Shown here piece by piece: positions 10,979 to 21,164 of a DNA stretch of 64,000 nucleotides. Under the pieces are notes generated by a model. It worked only from the letters and a program-made list of their open reading frames with translations. It did no database searches and had not been told where the DNA came from. The stretch comes from Strongylocentrotus purpuratus (lineage: Eukaryota; Echinodermata; Echinoidea; Camarodonta; Strongylocentrotidae). The stretch is taken from positions 2,084,501 to 2,148,500 of the forward strand of contig NW_022145520.1 of NCBI RefSeq assembly GCF_000002235.5, read 5' to 3'. Made by a program: the position numbers and the translations under genes. Each line of letters begins with the position of its first letter. The stretch's first letter is position 1.

Positions 10979-13476
10979 CTATTATACATCGTACTAAATC
11001 ATGTTTCTCTGGTGAAGGGGAAGGGGAGGGGAGCTGGATGAAAGAGAGAGGTGGGGGACCTGGGAGCTGTAGGATAATGGACAGTTTCTTGGCACTACTG
11101 CCTATGATGGTATTCCCTGAATGATAATGTCCTTATTGCACTAATGCACATTACATCCTACTTTGGTGAGATATAAAGGGGCCTTCACTAAACCCTTGCT
11201 ATCAATGCTCAAGTCATAAATCACAGCTGCCTACACTTGGTCACACATTACTCTCACATATTCATATGAATATATAGAAATCACCTTCACAAATTCTAAG
11301 AACCAATTAAACAGCTGTCTATTATCTAATGACCTTCTTGCACTTAATTCATGTCTAAAGTCCTATGGAAGTCCTGCATTGAGATCCACACACTCTGTTA
11401 ATCATCCAAGCAGGTTGACAGGGGTGTATTATCAATCAGATGTATTTTGTTATGAATATTGATGTTGCCATGGTAATTTTCTGAGAACTAATTGAACAGT
11501 CACATCCGTACACCTTACAGTACCTCAGGTCTCTCCAGCAGGTGTCTTCGAACACTCCGTCTTCTTAAGCCGACCTACTTTAGATTTGATCAGGTTTGAG
11601 CTCAAGATTAAAGGTTATTTATGCTTTAAAAAAATTTAAGTGAGAAGAAAAGTTGCTGCAGGCTTGTTCTCAAATATTTGATAAAGGTATTGAAAAGATT
11701 TATCTTTGTCAACAGTTTTGTTTTCTGTTTGTATCCAACTGTTATCTTTTCACTCCTTCCTTGCCGAGAGGGAACAAACAAAAAACCGCCTAAGAATTAT
11801 AGCATTACCCAAAACAGGTTACTTCGTTTATCCTTTATCCATTTAGCTGAGAAAGTAACACACCTCCATGCTAAAACCAAAGACAGACATTTCATCCTAT
11901 CTTACCCTAGCTTTTTATGACAGGTGTATTTTTCAGGGATTGTGTAATTAGTGGACAATTGTTGCGTTTTTTGTGGGAATTGAGGGAGGGGTAAAATGAA
12001 GAGTGAAGAAAAAAAAATGATGTAAAAATGGACAGAACCTGGACTATCTGGATCAGGTGCAAAGCTGGCCATATGAGAATGGGTCCGACTGACTTGGGTC
12101 GAACTGACTGTGATCCAGGGCTATCTCCAGCTATAGGTTTAATCCAATCACTTATGACCTGGTTTATACAGGGAGTCTCTGCTTATATACCCTGATCCAT
12201 CGGATTAGCTTAGCCGCCGAGTAGCCTTGCGAGACTACTTGATGGATTAAGAGGGGTAGGGATCAAGGAGGGGTAGGGGTCATGCAGGCTAGAGTGGAAA
12301 TATCTTCTGCAGAATGGAGTTAAAGAAGAAGTTCTTTGTTCAGATGGGTCGTCTTTCAATTTTCTCTTGAAATTTGGATCACAGTTTCCTGGAGTGCATG
12401 GATTGGTTGGTAAAGAATCAAGATTAAGTCTATATCTATTTAGATTACTTAAGTCGTTTCTTAGCTGAAGATTAGATTAATCTGAATTATGTCACTCCTA
12501 CAATTTATATGGAAAACTTAGGAATTTTTTTCTCCTCCATTTTGTTAATACCGGTAAGTAAATATTCAAGAGAGGATTCACATGGATTTTATAACAAAAT
12601 TTCAAGTAATACCTCAGTCACACTCCCAAACCAACTCCAAACTGATTGATTCTTGGCCACTCCAGGCAATGTAAGTTTTGGTCCAGTCTATTTTCCATCT
12701 GGTGTTGGTCTCGTGAATATGATGGGTATTTTGTGTAACATTCCATTTAAATGTAGTTTTAGTTTACATGGTGCCAGAGTGATGAATGAACATAGCACAT
12801 TGCCAACTTTCAACAGGTTCATAACTACATGGTAGCAAGTTTCAATGCACCTGTGTGAATTTCATAGCAGTTGCGGGTTACAACATTGTTTGTCATGTGG
12901 TCTTATCTGTTACACACAGAACATTTGTTGGCAACAACTAATTTCCAAACTTCCAGAAGGAACATTCACTCTGTTCATAGGCCTAAACGTTTTGTTTGTA
13001 TTTTTTAGATTTAGGGAAAATCATCAAAGGGATAATTGAAGGGGTAATTGAATAACTTTAAGGCTTATATTTGATAGATCATTGTTGGTAATATTCATAC
13101 TTCAGAATCAAAATAGAGGTCTTCCAATTTATCCCCTCCCCCCACTCATCTTTACAAAACTACTTTCATATATAATGCACCCTTCAAGAAATTACACTTC
13201 CCTTGTAACTTTATAAACATTGGTTTTCTTCACACCCTTGCCATGCCACATTTATGCTTTTCATATATATGACTTACCTCTCCCAACCCCACCCTATCCG
13301 GCTTCATCACGCTGGTGGTAAATTGTATAGTACTCTCTCCGTAAATTGACCCCCCTTCCCACGCCCCTTCTTAATTCACAACCCTACCACCACATCAAGC
13401 ACCCCTTCAGGAAATTATAGAAGATTGTTCTTCCTCCCAGGATGACCGTCAAGGAGAAAAGAAACAAAAACCCAAT
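10979..13476. other. No gene seen
   Basis: About 2.5 kb of A+T-rich non-coding DNA. Frames such as 12653-12835 and 12845-13039 lack recognisable domains and splice context. No repeat could be supported. Confidence 0.35.
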
Positions 13477-13804
13477 TAGGCCTGTCCTCATCAGCTCCAG
13501 TTAGCCAAAGAACCCGCTATTTTAACTATCCCGATCAAAAATTAGCCAGTTAATTTGCGTCTTCATATCCCTGCAGTTGCAACTAGCAGGATATTTGGTC
13601 AAGAAAATATCCTGAGAAATCTAGGTCTAGCTTCCAAAATTTCTGGCTATTTGGGGAAACGGCAGGCTGATTTGCGCCCGTCCGAGCTAGTTTGTGATGA
13701 GCATATCGGTCTGGTGAAGACGTAATGTCGAGCTTTGGAATAATACCCCGAGTCTGAATAAAAGCGGGTAATTTGGCAAACTCGAGCTGATGAAGACGGG
13801 CCTA
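13477..13804. mobile_element. MITE family A, copy 2
   Basis: Starts TAGGCCTGTCCTCATCAGCT and ends AGCTGATGAAGACGGGCCTA, inverted repeats with two mismatches over 20 bp. The trinucleotide AAT lies immediately outside both ends (13474-13476, 13805-13807), a plausible 3-bp target duplication. The interior shares AACTATCCCGATC and ATTTGCGTCTTCAT with copies at 10486 and 38585 but is more diverged. Non-autonomous; superfamily not determined. Confidence 0.85.
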
Positions 13805-13807
13805 AAT

Positions 13808-14514
13808 CAGATGAATCATCTAGACCATGTCACTCCCGTGTGACTTGTCTCGCTCGCTTCTGGTGAACTATTGTGATCCTGAGTCAGGAGATAATTATGT
13901 AATTCGCGCGATGTCGGCCACACGAATGACTTATCGTCACATTCTGACACGATTTCTACTTATGTCATTGTCTGCTGAGAACAATGTGCTTTCCTTTAAT
14001 CCTCTTTCCGTTTCTTTTCTGTTTGTTTCTTTTCTTTAAACTAACATATATGTCTCGCTCTGTTCCACTCTTTAATCCATCCAACTTCCTCTCTCTCTTA
14101 TGTGTCATAATCTGCATTAAATGTGTTGGCCTTTTTTAATAATTCCCTTCTGTGGTTGATATCATTGTGACAATTCTAGAGCAACATTTCTCCTGCTTTG
14201 GCATTCAGACGAGATTGCAAGACATTCCCCCATGCCAATATTTCTCTTGTCTGTTTCCAACATTTTGGTGTCAATTGTTTGATGCTCTCATTTTTAACAA
14301 CTACATGTAGTTGAAGTTCTAACTTCAACCCTAGATCCTCCCTAGATCAAAGTTATGTGCCGTGCAGATGCAATTAACTTTGAAGTTACACCAACTGCTA
14401 GATAAAATGACTGCATGTCTGGCTTATAGTTAATAATAACTTTGAAGACATATTGTTTCGTTGCCGTGTGAACCTGTGTCGTTGTCATATATATATATAT
14501 ATATATAGATATCC
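13808..14514. other. Non-coding flank of the transposon
   Basis: Contains two abutting palindromes: a perfect 16-mer at 14298-14313 (CAACTACATGTAGTTG) overlapping TTGAAGTTCTAACTTCAA at 14311-14328. A (TA)n run lies at about 14487-14507, just outside the transposon. A 70-codon frame at 13827 has no recognised homology. Confidence 0.5.
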
Positions 14515-14517
14515 CTG
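14515..14517. repeat. Probable target-site duplication, left (CTG)
   Basis: CTG immediately precedes ATAACAATACGAC. The same CTG follows the right end at 21691-21693. A 3-bp direct repeat has low information, but it falls exactly where inverted-repeat similarity stops on both sides. Confidence 0.6.
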
Positions 14518-15130
14518 ATAACAATACGACGTTGGGCCAACGTCGACATTTTTTCACTAATAAACGGTGGATATTGGTTGGCTGTACGACGTTTAGGCCA
14601 AGAGCATTAGGTCAAAATAGGCTTAAACCTGGACATTTTCCATAACAAGCTGATTTTTTCAGGATAGCTCCAGGAATATGTCTAGAATATCATACTAAAA
14701 GTCCTCGTATATCCTCCTTGAGCGTTTTCCGCAATCCAAGATGGCGTCCAAAATGGCCGCCATTTCCTGAATTTCCTATAGCTCTGCAACTAGATAACCC
14801 AAATACAAAATTTAAATGTCTAAATATATGTTTTTTAGCATAAGAAACTCAATAAAGTACTTATTGATAAACTTAGAAGAAAAAAATAGCTATAAAAACA
14901 CTTGGGCCCTTCCCGAAATCCAAAATGGCGCCCAAAATTGTTGACATTTCCTCATTTTTCCTGTAACTTTGCAACTAGATAACCCTAATACGAAATTTAA
15001 ATGTCTAAACATATGTTTTTCAGCATAAGGAATTCAACAAAATACTTATTAATACATTTTGAAACACATAAGTAGCAGTAAAACCACTTAAGCCCTTCCC
15101 GAAATCCAAAATGGCCACCATTTCCAATTT
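14518..15130 (+). repeat. Left terminal inverted repeat with internal ~185-bp duplication
   Basis: Outer part (14518-14607) has an imperfect palindrome CGACGTTGG-G-CCAACGTCG. The core (14629-14769) matches the right end at nearly every base. A segment carrying CCAAAATGGC(G/C)-type motifs, then CAACTAGATAACCC and AAATGTCTAAA, is tandemly repeated with period about 185 bp (anchors near 14733, 14917 and 15103). The right end has only two of these anchors, so the left end carries an extra unit. Confidence 0.85.
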
Positions 15131-15269
15131 GTATCTCATTGTATTATAGAAGATACGTTATGAATATAATCAAATGTCTTGACTAGAATAGCACCTTTGA
15201 AATACGTATCAGTACAAACAAACTTTTCATTACAAAAATACTTCTTATGCATAAAGTACACATCCCCCC

Positions 15270-15318
15270 CCACACACACACACACATACACACACGCACA
15301 CACACACACACACACACT
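15270..15318. repeat. CA microsatellite
   Basis: Poly-C followed by (CA)n with few interruptions, inside the transposon between its left inverted repeat and the minisatellite. Confidence 0.95.
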
Positions 15319-15863
15319 CACAAACACCAACGAAAATTGAAGGAGAAATCTAGGAGTTTGTCCTAAATCACTTATATTATTGCATTATGAGGGAAACATT
15401 TTTACCCTCAGTTATATTGCTAAACAGAGAGGGAGACATTTTGTACCACAGGTCTATAATTGTCTTCACATCAAGCACATTAGATGAAACTTTAGTGCTA
15501 ACCAACTTTTTTACCAACAAGATGCAGATCATATCTACTTTGGGGTGAGTTTCATTTCAAACTTGTAATTATTACTTAGAAAGTTCAAGTATAATTTTGG
15601 TATCCTGTTCCATATCTGTTTAGAATTATACAGTGTAACATGTACTACAAAGATATAGCACATGGCAGTAAAATGTATAGCACATGGCAGTGAATTGACA
15701 TGGAGTAGCCTATTGTTTCACTTAAAAGATTGTGATGATCAAATTAATTTATTCATTTCATTCAGATTACATAAATGATATTGCACTGACTAACCTGAGT
15801 GCACTGGCACTGGAACTTACAATATAGTCTACATCTAGAGTACAGATATATATTAGTTCTACA

Positions 15864-16083
15864 TCTAAGTTAGATCTAACTAGATCTAGGCCTAAGTTAG
15901 GTCTAACTAGATCTAGGCCTAAGTTAGATTTAACTCGATATATGCCTAAGTTATATCTTACTAGATCTAGGCCTAAGTAAGGTCTAACTAGATCTAGGCC
16001 TAAGTTAGGTCTAACTAGATCTAGGCCTAAGTTAGATCTAACTAGATCTAGGCCTAAGTTAGATCTAACTAGATCTAGCTCTA
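15864..16083. repeat. 27-bp minisatellite, about eight copies
   Basis: Unit CTAAGTTAGRTCTAACTAG plus ATCTAGGC, repeated about eight times with few differences. Each unit contains AGATCT and CTAG palindromes, so the array can fold on itself. The minus-strand frame through it is a nine-residue repeat (LDLVRSNLG-type) because 27 is a multiple of three; I regard that as a by-product. It sits just upstream of the transposase frames, where a promoter or 5' UTR is expected. Confidence 0.9.
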
Positions 16084-16285
16084 GATGAGTGGTCATAAGT
16101 AAATTTACACATCAGTATATGATGGATGATCCTGTTAATAAAGGAAAGACTAGTCTAATCCGTACTGGACACTCTGACAATCACATTCTTATCTCACCTT
16201 GTCTAATGCATGCCCCAGCCTACCTTGCTAACCCTGTATTCCCAAGCAGATTTGTGATAATTACTTTTTCCTTAACAAAACAATT

Positions 16286-16306
16286 GCATATTTTTTGTCA
16301 TTACAG
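16286..16306 (+). promoter_or_regulatory. Predicted 3' splice site before the transposon start codon
   Basis: A T-rich stretch (TTTTTTGTCATTACAG) ends in AG at 16305-16306, immediately before tandem ATGs. This is a good consensus acceptor and suggests a 5' non-coding exon upstream within the element. No donor was assigned. Confidence 0.45.
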
Positions 16307-16654
16307 ATGATGGATGTGCATTGCATTATCTGTAAAGAAACATCACCTGATACAGTTGCAGTTGGGGAGAAGGGACGGAGGACACTTGTGGTGTCAAGTT
16401 TAGAACGCGGTGATGGCTTCCATGAGTCATTTGAGAAGACAACACCACTACGAGTCCATGCTGTTTGTCGCAAGAATTACACAAGGAAGTGTTCCATAGA
16501 GTCTGCAAAGAGAAAATCTTCATGTCTTGAAGAAGATGAAGATTTGACTCAACTTCGCTCAAGTGCTTCAAAGACATTTAACATAAAAAATGATTGTATG
16601 TTCTGTTTGGAGCCCATCACTCAGGACACTAAAAATCCAGAAAAGGTTCAATAA
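16307..16654 (+). CDS. Transposon N-terminal zinc-finger segment (same protein as the next frame)
   Basis: This frame starts at the first of two ATGs just after a good splice acceptor and reads 115 codons to a TAA. It carries Cys6-x2-Cys9 paired with His51-x2-Cys54 (HAVCRKNYTR), then a second Cys97-x2-Cys100 (CMFCLEP). The partner His and Cys of the second finger (KYHRAC) occur in the downstream frame near 16786-16800. Two CxxC...HxxC modules split across frames show that both segments once formed one protein. Such fingers probably bind DNA at the transposon ends. The break is a one-base shift in an A-rich stretch (about 16630-16650), or a sequencing error; a tiny intron is a weaker alternative. 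The basic and acidic linker between the fingers is unremarkable. Confidence 0.7.
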   Translation: MMDVHCIICKETSPDTVAVGEKGRRTLVVSSLERGDGFHESFEKTTPLRVHAVCRKNYTRKCSIESAKRKSSCLEEDEDLTQLRSSASKTFNIKNDCMFCLEPITQDTKNPEKVQ

Positions 16655-19600
16655 GCAGTGTTGAGACCTTAGAGTTCCAGGTAACAGTATTGGATCGTTC
16701 AAGAGAGCGAGATGACAAATGGGGTAACGATGTGTCTGATCGTGTGCAACAAGCATATGATCTGGTTGCAGCTGAAGCCAAGTATCATCGAGCATGTGCC
16801 CAATCCTTTTTTCAGAACAAGTATGAGGGAATTTCAACTGAAAATATTCGACAGGAAGCATTTCAGAATCTTTGTAAGTTTCTCGATGATAGTGATGAAT
16901 GCCAATACTCAGTTCAAGAGCTTTCAGATTACATGGCCACATTTCTGGAAGGGAGGGAGGGTTTCTCACTGAAGCATCTCAAGCGCAAGCTCAAGGATCA
17001 TTATGGTGATGATCTAGTTATAACCAGCATCAAAGGAAAGTCCAGTATCGTGAGTTTCCGTGACTCGGCAAACAAAATACTTCATGAAAAGTGGAACAGT
17101 GATAGAGTGTCAGATGCTGAGAGCCAAAGCGATCGCATAATAGATATGGCTGCTTCCATCATCCTCAACGATATCAGACTAACAGTGTACAACCGTGAAG
17201 AGTACTCAACATTAGATGGAACTGAGAATGGAGACACATTAGTACCAAGGTCGCTAAAGCGTTTCATACACAATGTAGTGGACAGCAAAGACAAAGGTCA
17301 CACGGTTTCAAACAGGAAATGCACCTCAATAGCACATGCCATCATATCTGCTAGTAGGCCCAGGTCATTTGTTTCACCAATATTGTTGGGAATAGCTGTG
17401 TATATACACCGGAAGTATGGCTCACGTGAACTGATAGACATCTTGAGCAGCATGAGCTTTGCTGATGATTATAAAGAAGTACAGCGGTTTGAACAAGCCC
17501 TCATGTCAAATGATGAACCATCCTATCACCTGGGCGGTTTTACCCAGTTCGTGTTTGACAATGCCGACTTCAATGTAGCGACAGTGACTGGTCACAACAC
17601 TTTCCACAACATGGGAGGAATCGCTTGTGTTACTCCGCCTGGGGTCGTGGATACTTCACCCATCAAACGTTCAGTGAAATTGCAATTGGCTGACAAAGTT
17701 GGAGCATTTGGACATATTCCGATAAAGACATACAGCAAACCTGCTGTTCCTGGCTTGCGGTCTGTTGTAATAGGTCCCCTCGAGAAACCTGACCAGGAGC
17801 TCCCGTCTCTCCGATCCGCAGTTGCCATAGACTCCCTCTGGGTAGCTGGCTATGTTCTAGAACTAGACTTGTGTCCTTCATGGAGTGGTTTCATGAAAGT
17901 GGCCATGCAGAGTGACCAGTACGAGAGGACGAGAATAGAAACTCTGCCCTTCATCAATTTGGACCCCTCCAATCCGAGTACCATCTACACTGCACTATGC
18001 TTTGCACAGTCACAATGTGAAAAGCATAACTTGAGAATATGTACAGTAACATTTGACCAGCCCTTGTACATCAAGGCAGCAGAGATTGTAGCTTCTTCGC
18101 AAGACCTAGACAAAGTAATCGTCCGTCTTGGTGGATTTCACCTCCTCATGTCATATCTTGGCAGCATAGGCCACATCATGGACGGGAGTGGGCTTGCAGA
18201 GCTATGGGAGACAGTGTACGCCAAAGGGTCTGTCATACATATGCAATCTGGTCATGCATTTTCCCGTTCTCTCCGTGCACACATTCTTACTGCAGCTTCC
18301 CTCATTGGCGTGTTGATGGGCACACCTGGCATCTTAGACAGCATAGATAAGGACTACTTAGCGAATCTTTATGGTGCACTTCTAAACCAGGACAAGAAGG
18401 CAACTGATGTAGCTGAGGAGGAGTGTGTCAAACAGTTAAGTCAGATCATTTCACAACTCCTTGACCAGACAGCAGGACAAAGTAGGACAGGGAAGCTTTG
18501 GGTGCAGTATATCCGACAAGTGTCTCTTCTGCAATGTTTCATTCGAGCTGAAAGGACAGGGGACTGGAAGCTCCATCTCAGCTGTGTGAGGGAAATGATA
18601 CCACATTTCCATGCTGCAGGACATCTTCACTATGCCAAATCTGCCAGGTTGTATTTACAACAGATGGAAGCCCTAGAGCAAACCATGCCAGGAAATGAAT
18701 ATACACAATTCGCAGAAAAGGGATACTTCACCATCCGCCGTGTGGATTCATTCTGGGGTGGGAACTTCTCTGATCAGACCATTGAGCAGTTCCTGATGCG
18801 GCAGCTGAAAACATCTGGAGGAATGACTCATGGACGTGGAATCACAGACAGTACATTGGCAAAGTGGGTTCATGCACTTCCTCGCTGTATTCCTATCTGT
18901 GATGAACTGGAACAGTTCACCGGAGTGCACACTGGTACGTCAGAGCAACATAAAGACATACGGCAAAGTACCAGGTCAAGAGACAATAAAGATAGATGCA
19001 TCTTTGTTAGATGGCTGCAGGCACATCCACCATTTACTGGATATGAAACTGATTGCCTGGTCTCCCTGTCAACTGGCATCGTCGCTGACTCATCTGTCAA
19101 TTGTGATAAAGCAGTAGATATCGGCCTAGCAGCGGCATCCGAAATGAATGGTATAAAGTTCACAGATATCAAGCTACATCGTAATGACAAGGTGAAGACC
19201 ATTGGTGCCAAGAGTAAGACGGTGAAAATCAGAGGACAAAGCACAGAGGTCAACCCAACACTACTGTTCAACAGAATCACATGTGTCCTGAAAGACAGCA
19301 CTGAGATGGAGTCGTTCTTGGCTTATGAGCTTGCTCCCCAGCCTCCTTCCCTTTTCAAAGGAGGCGTGATGCGGAAGCCAACAAAGAGTTCGCTGGGTCT
19401 CCTGCTGAAGTCGTTCACTAAGCAATCCAACCTGCCAGAAAATGGTCTCTTTGTTTTAGATGGTGGTCACCTACTGCAATCAGTTATTTGGCCACAACCG
19501 TCAACCTACGCTGATGTTGTTAAGTCGTACATTTCATACATTCTTAAGCATTATGGAGCTCATTCGACGGTGGTGTTTGATGGATATGGAAGTGCAACTT

Positions 19601-20688
19601 CGACGAAGGTAGCTGAGCAGAGACGAAGAGCCCAGAAATGTACCTCTAGTGACATCATATTTGATGATAATATGCCAACAACCACAACCCAAGCTGCTTT
19701 CCTAGCCAACAGCAACAATAAGATGAGACTTATACAAACTCTACGTGACAACATGCTCATGGCTGGTATACGTGTCAAGCAAGCAGAAGCAGATGCCGAC
19801 ACCCTGATTGTCTCCACGGCACTAGCAGTAGCAGAGTCAGAACAGGTGCCAGTTGTTGTCGTAGGTACGGATACAGACCTACTGGTCATGCTAGTTGCTA
19901 GGGCAACCACTTCCACAGATATGCACATGCTATGCCGCAGTAATCCTGTCACGGTCTTCAACATTCATGAAATTCAGCATGCCATAGGCGACACTAGAAT
20001 TCACCTGATGTTTCTTCATGCTGTGACAGGATGTGATACGGTTTCTGCAATCTACCGTCAGGGCAAGCGTAAAGCTTTCAATATGGTCCACAAGAAACAG
20101 GACTATGACTTGCTTGATACCTTCACAGACAGTGGAAGCACCCATGATGAGGTCAAAAGAGCTGGGGAAGCCTTCATCCTTAAGCTTTATGGGGCCAGCA
20201 GATTTGAATCTCTTGATGACTACCGTCACATTGCATACAAGCGGGCAATCGGCCGCAGTTCTCTGAGTTCATCCTTTCAGCTAGAAAGTCTACCTCCAAC
20301 TAGTGCTGCAGCAAAGCAGCATTCATACCGCACCTATCTTACAGTCCAGGAATGGATGGGTAACTCTTTACCTCCAACAGAATGGGGCTGGCGATTTCAG
20401 GATGGAACTCTTACACCTGTAGAGACAGACATTGCTGTGGCACCCGACACTTTGCTGAACATGGTAGCATGTGGGTGCAAACCAGATGGTTGCAGAAGCA
20501 TGACATGTAGCTGCAAGAAACTTGGACTCTTCTGTACCTCAATGTGCAGTAAATGCAGTGGCCTCAATTGCAACAATACAGCACCAACATTAATAGATCC
20601 CAATGATGATGATATTGTGGCTGTTGCCCCAACTTCAGAGGACATTAACACTGGAGATTCAGCATCTGACGAGGAGGATGATGACTAA
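16633..20688 (+). CDS. Academ-like transposase with XPG/FEN1-like nuclease and CXC-like tail
   Basis: The frame is open from 16633 to TAA at 20686-20688 with no ATG at its head; its N-terminus must come from the zinc-finger frame upstream. Numbering from the TTG at 16690 there are about 1332 residues. Residues about 280-640 look like a DDE-type transposase core: candidate acids are D290 in FVFDNADFN, D456 in VTFDQPLY and E621 in IRAERTGDWKLHL. The motifs NTFHNMGG, GGFHLLMSYLGSIG and HFHAAGHLHYAKSA are typical of a large set of uncharacterised invertebrate proteins. Residues about 918-1130 resemble an XPG/FEN1-like PIN nuclease: VLDGG, VVFDGYG, EADADTLIV, VGTDTDLLVML and TGCDTVS supply the acidic metal ligands. 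Residues about 1257-1295 form a Cys-rich CXC/tesmin-like domain (CSCKKLGLFC). The tail is acidic. Catalytic assignments are inference. No internal stop is present over 4 kb, consistent with recent activity. Confidence 0.75.
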   Translation, partial: KSRKGSISSVETLEFQVTVLDRSRERDDKWGNDVSDRVQQAYDLVAAEAKYHRACAQSFFQNKYEGISTENIRQEAFQNLCKFLDDSDECQYSVQELSDYMATFLEGREGFSLKHLKRKLKDHYGDDLVITSIKGKSSIVSFRDSANKILHEKWNSDRVSDAESQSDRIIDMAASIILNDIRLTVYNREEYSTLDGTENGDTLVPRSLKRFIHNVVDSKDKGHTVSNRKCTSIAHAIISASRPRSFVSPILLGIAVYIHRKYGSRELIDILSSMSFADDYKEVQRFEQALMSNDEPSYHLGGFTQFVFDNADFNVATVTGHNTFHNMGGIACVTPPGVVDTSPIKRSVKLQLADKVGAFGHIPIKTYSKPAVPGLRSVVIGPLEKPDQELPSLRSAVAIDSLWVAGYVLELDLCPSWSGFMKVAMQSDQYERTRIETLPFINLDPSNPSTIYTALCFAQSQCEKHNLRICTVTFDQPLYIKAAEIVASSQDLDKVIVRLGGFHLLMSYLGSIGHIMDGSGLAELWETVYAKGSVIHMQSGHAFSRSLRAHILTAASLIGVLMGTPGILDSIDKDYLANLYGALLNQDKKATDVAEEECVKQLSQIISQLLDQTAGQSRTGKLWVQYIRQVSLLQCFIRAERTGDWKLHLSCVREMIPHFHAAGHLHYAKSARLYLQQMEALEQTMPGNEYTQFAEKGYFTIRRVDSFWGGNFSDQTIEQFLMRQLKTSGGMTHGRGITDSTLAKWVHALPRCIPICDELEQFTGVHTGTSEQHKDIRQSTRSRDNKDRCIFVRWLQAHPPFTGYETDCLVSLSTGIVADSSVNCDKAVDIGLAAASEMNGIKFTDIKLHRNDKVKTIGAKSKTVKIRGQSTEVNPTLLFNRITCVLKDSTEMESFLAYELAPQPPSLFKGGVMRKPTKSSLGLLLKSFTKQSNLPENGLFVLDGGHLLQSVIWPQPSTYADVVKSYISYILKHYGAHSTVVFDGYGSATSTKVAEQRRRAQKCTSSDIIFDDNMPTTTTQAAFLANSNNKMRLIQTLRDNMLMAGIRVKQAEADADTLIVSTALAVAESEQVPVVVVGTDTDLLVMLVARATTSTDMHMLCRSNPVTVFNIHEIQHAIGDTRIHLMFLHAVTGCDTVSAIYRQGKRKAFNMVHKKQDYDLLDTFTDSGSTHDEVKRAGEAFILKLYGASRFESLDDYRHIAYKRAIGRSSLSSSFQLESLPPTSAAAKQHSYRTYLTVQEWMGNSLPPTEWGWRFQDGTLTPVETDIAVAPDTLLNMVACGCKPDGCRSMTCSCKKLGLFCTSMCSKCSGLNCNNTAPTLIDPNDDDIVAVAPTSEDINTGDSASDEEDDD

Positions 20689-21164
20689 TGCAACTTAGAA
20701 GTATACTAAGTTTGTGCACGCGTAAGGTAAAGAAATTGTTGATCTATCAATATTTGAGCTGCTCATGGACAATGGATAAATTAGGCCTAAATATTGCATT
20801 TCTCAACCTCAAATATGTATAGAAAACTTATGTTTCACAATCGTCTGGATGCAGCATAGTATCGACATCACCTTGCATATTTAAAGAGCCTGTGAAAGAT
20901 GTCAATACATAACTTTATGAATCTAAATGTCTAAAGAATCATCACAGGATGTTCCGACAACGGTTTTGACCTTAAAGTCCATTCATTGTTTTCAAGAATG
21001 AACATATGAAGTAAAAAGCAAACTGGCGGTCATTTTGGATATCATTTATTAAATTCAACTGGAAATTTCGAATATTTAGATCTCTATCTTTATTTTTTGA
21101 GCTTTGTTGTTTCTTTAAAACAGGCATAAATAATTGCTTTACATTACTAATTTGAATTGTGATG
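20689..21164 (+). other. 3' non-coding part of the transposon
   Basis: A+T-rich, with no canonical AATAAA signal noticed between the stop codon and the right inverted repeat. No coding capacity. Confidence 0.4.

Noticed and set aside
15767-16096. Minus-strand 109-codon repeat protein (LDLVRSNLG units)
   Set aside because: A 27-bp minisatellite automatically yields a nine-residue repeat in open frames; nothing else suggests a gene.
16690-16692. TTG as the true start of the large transposase frame
   Set aside because: The frame is open further upstream, and the finger motif split across the two frames shows the N-terminus lies in the preceding segment.
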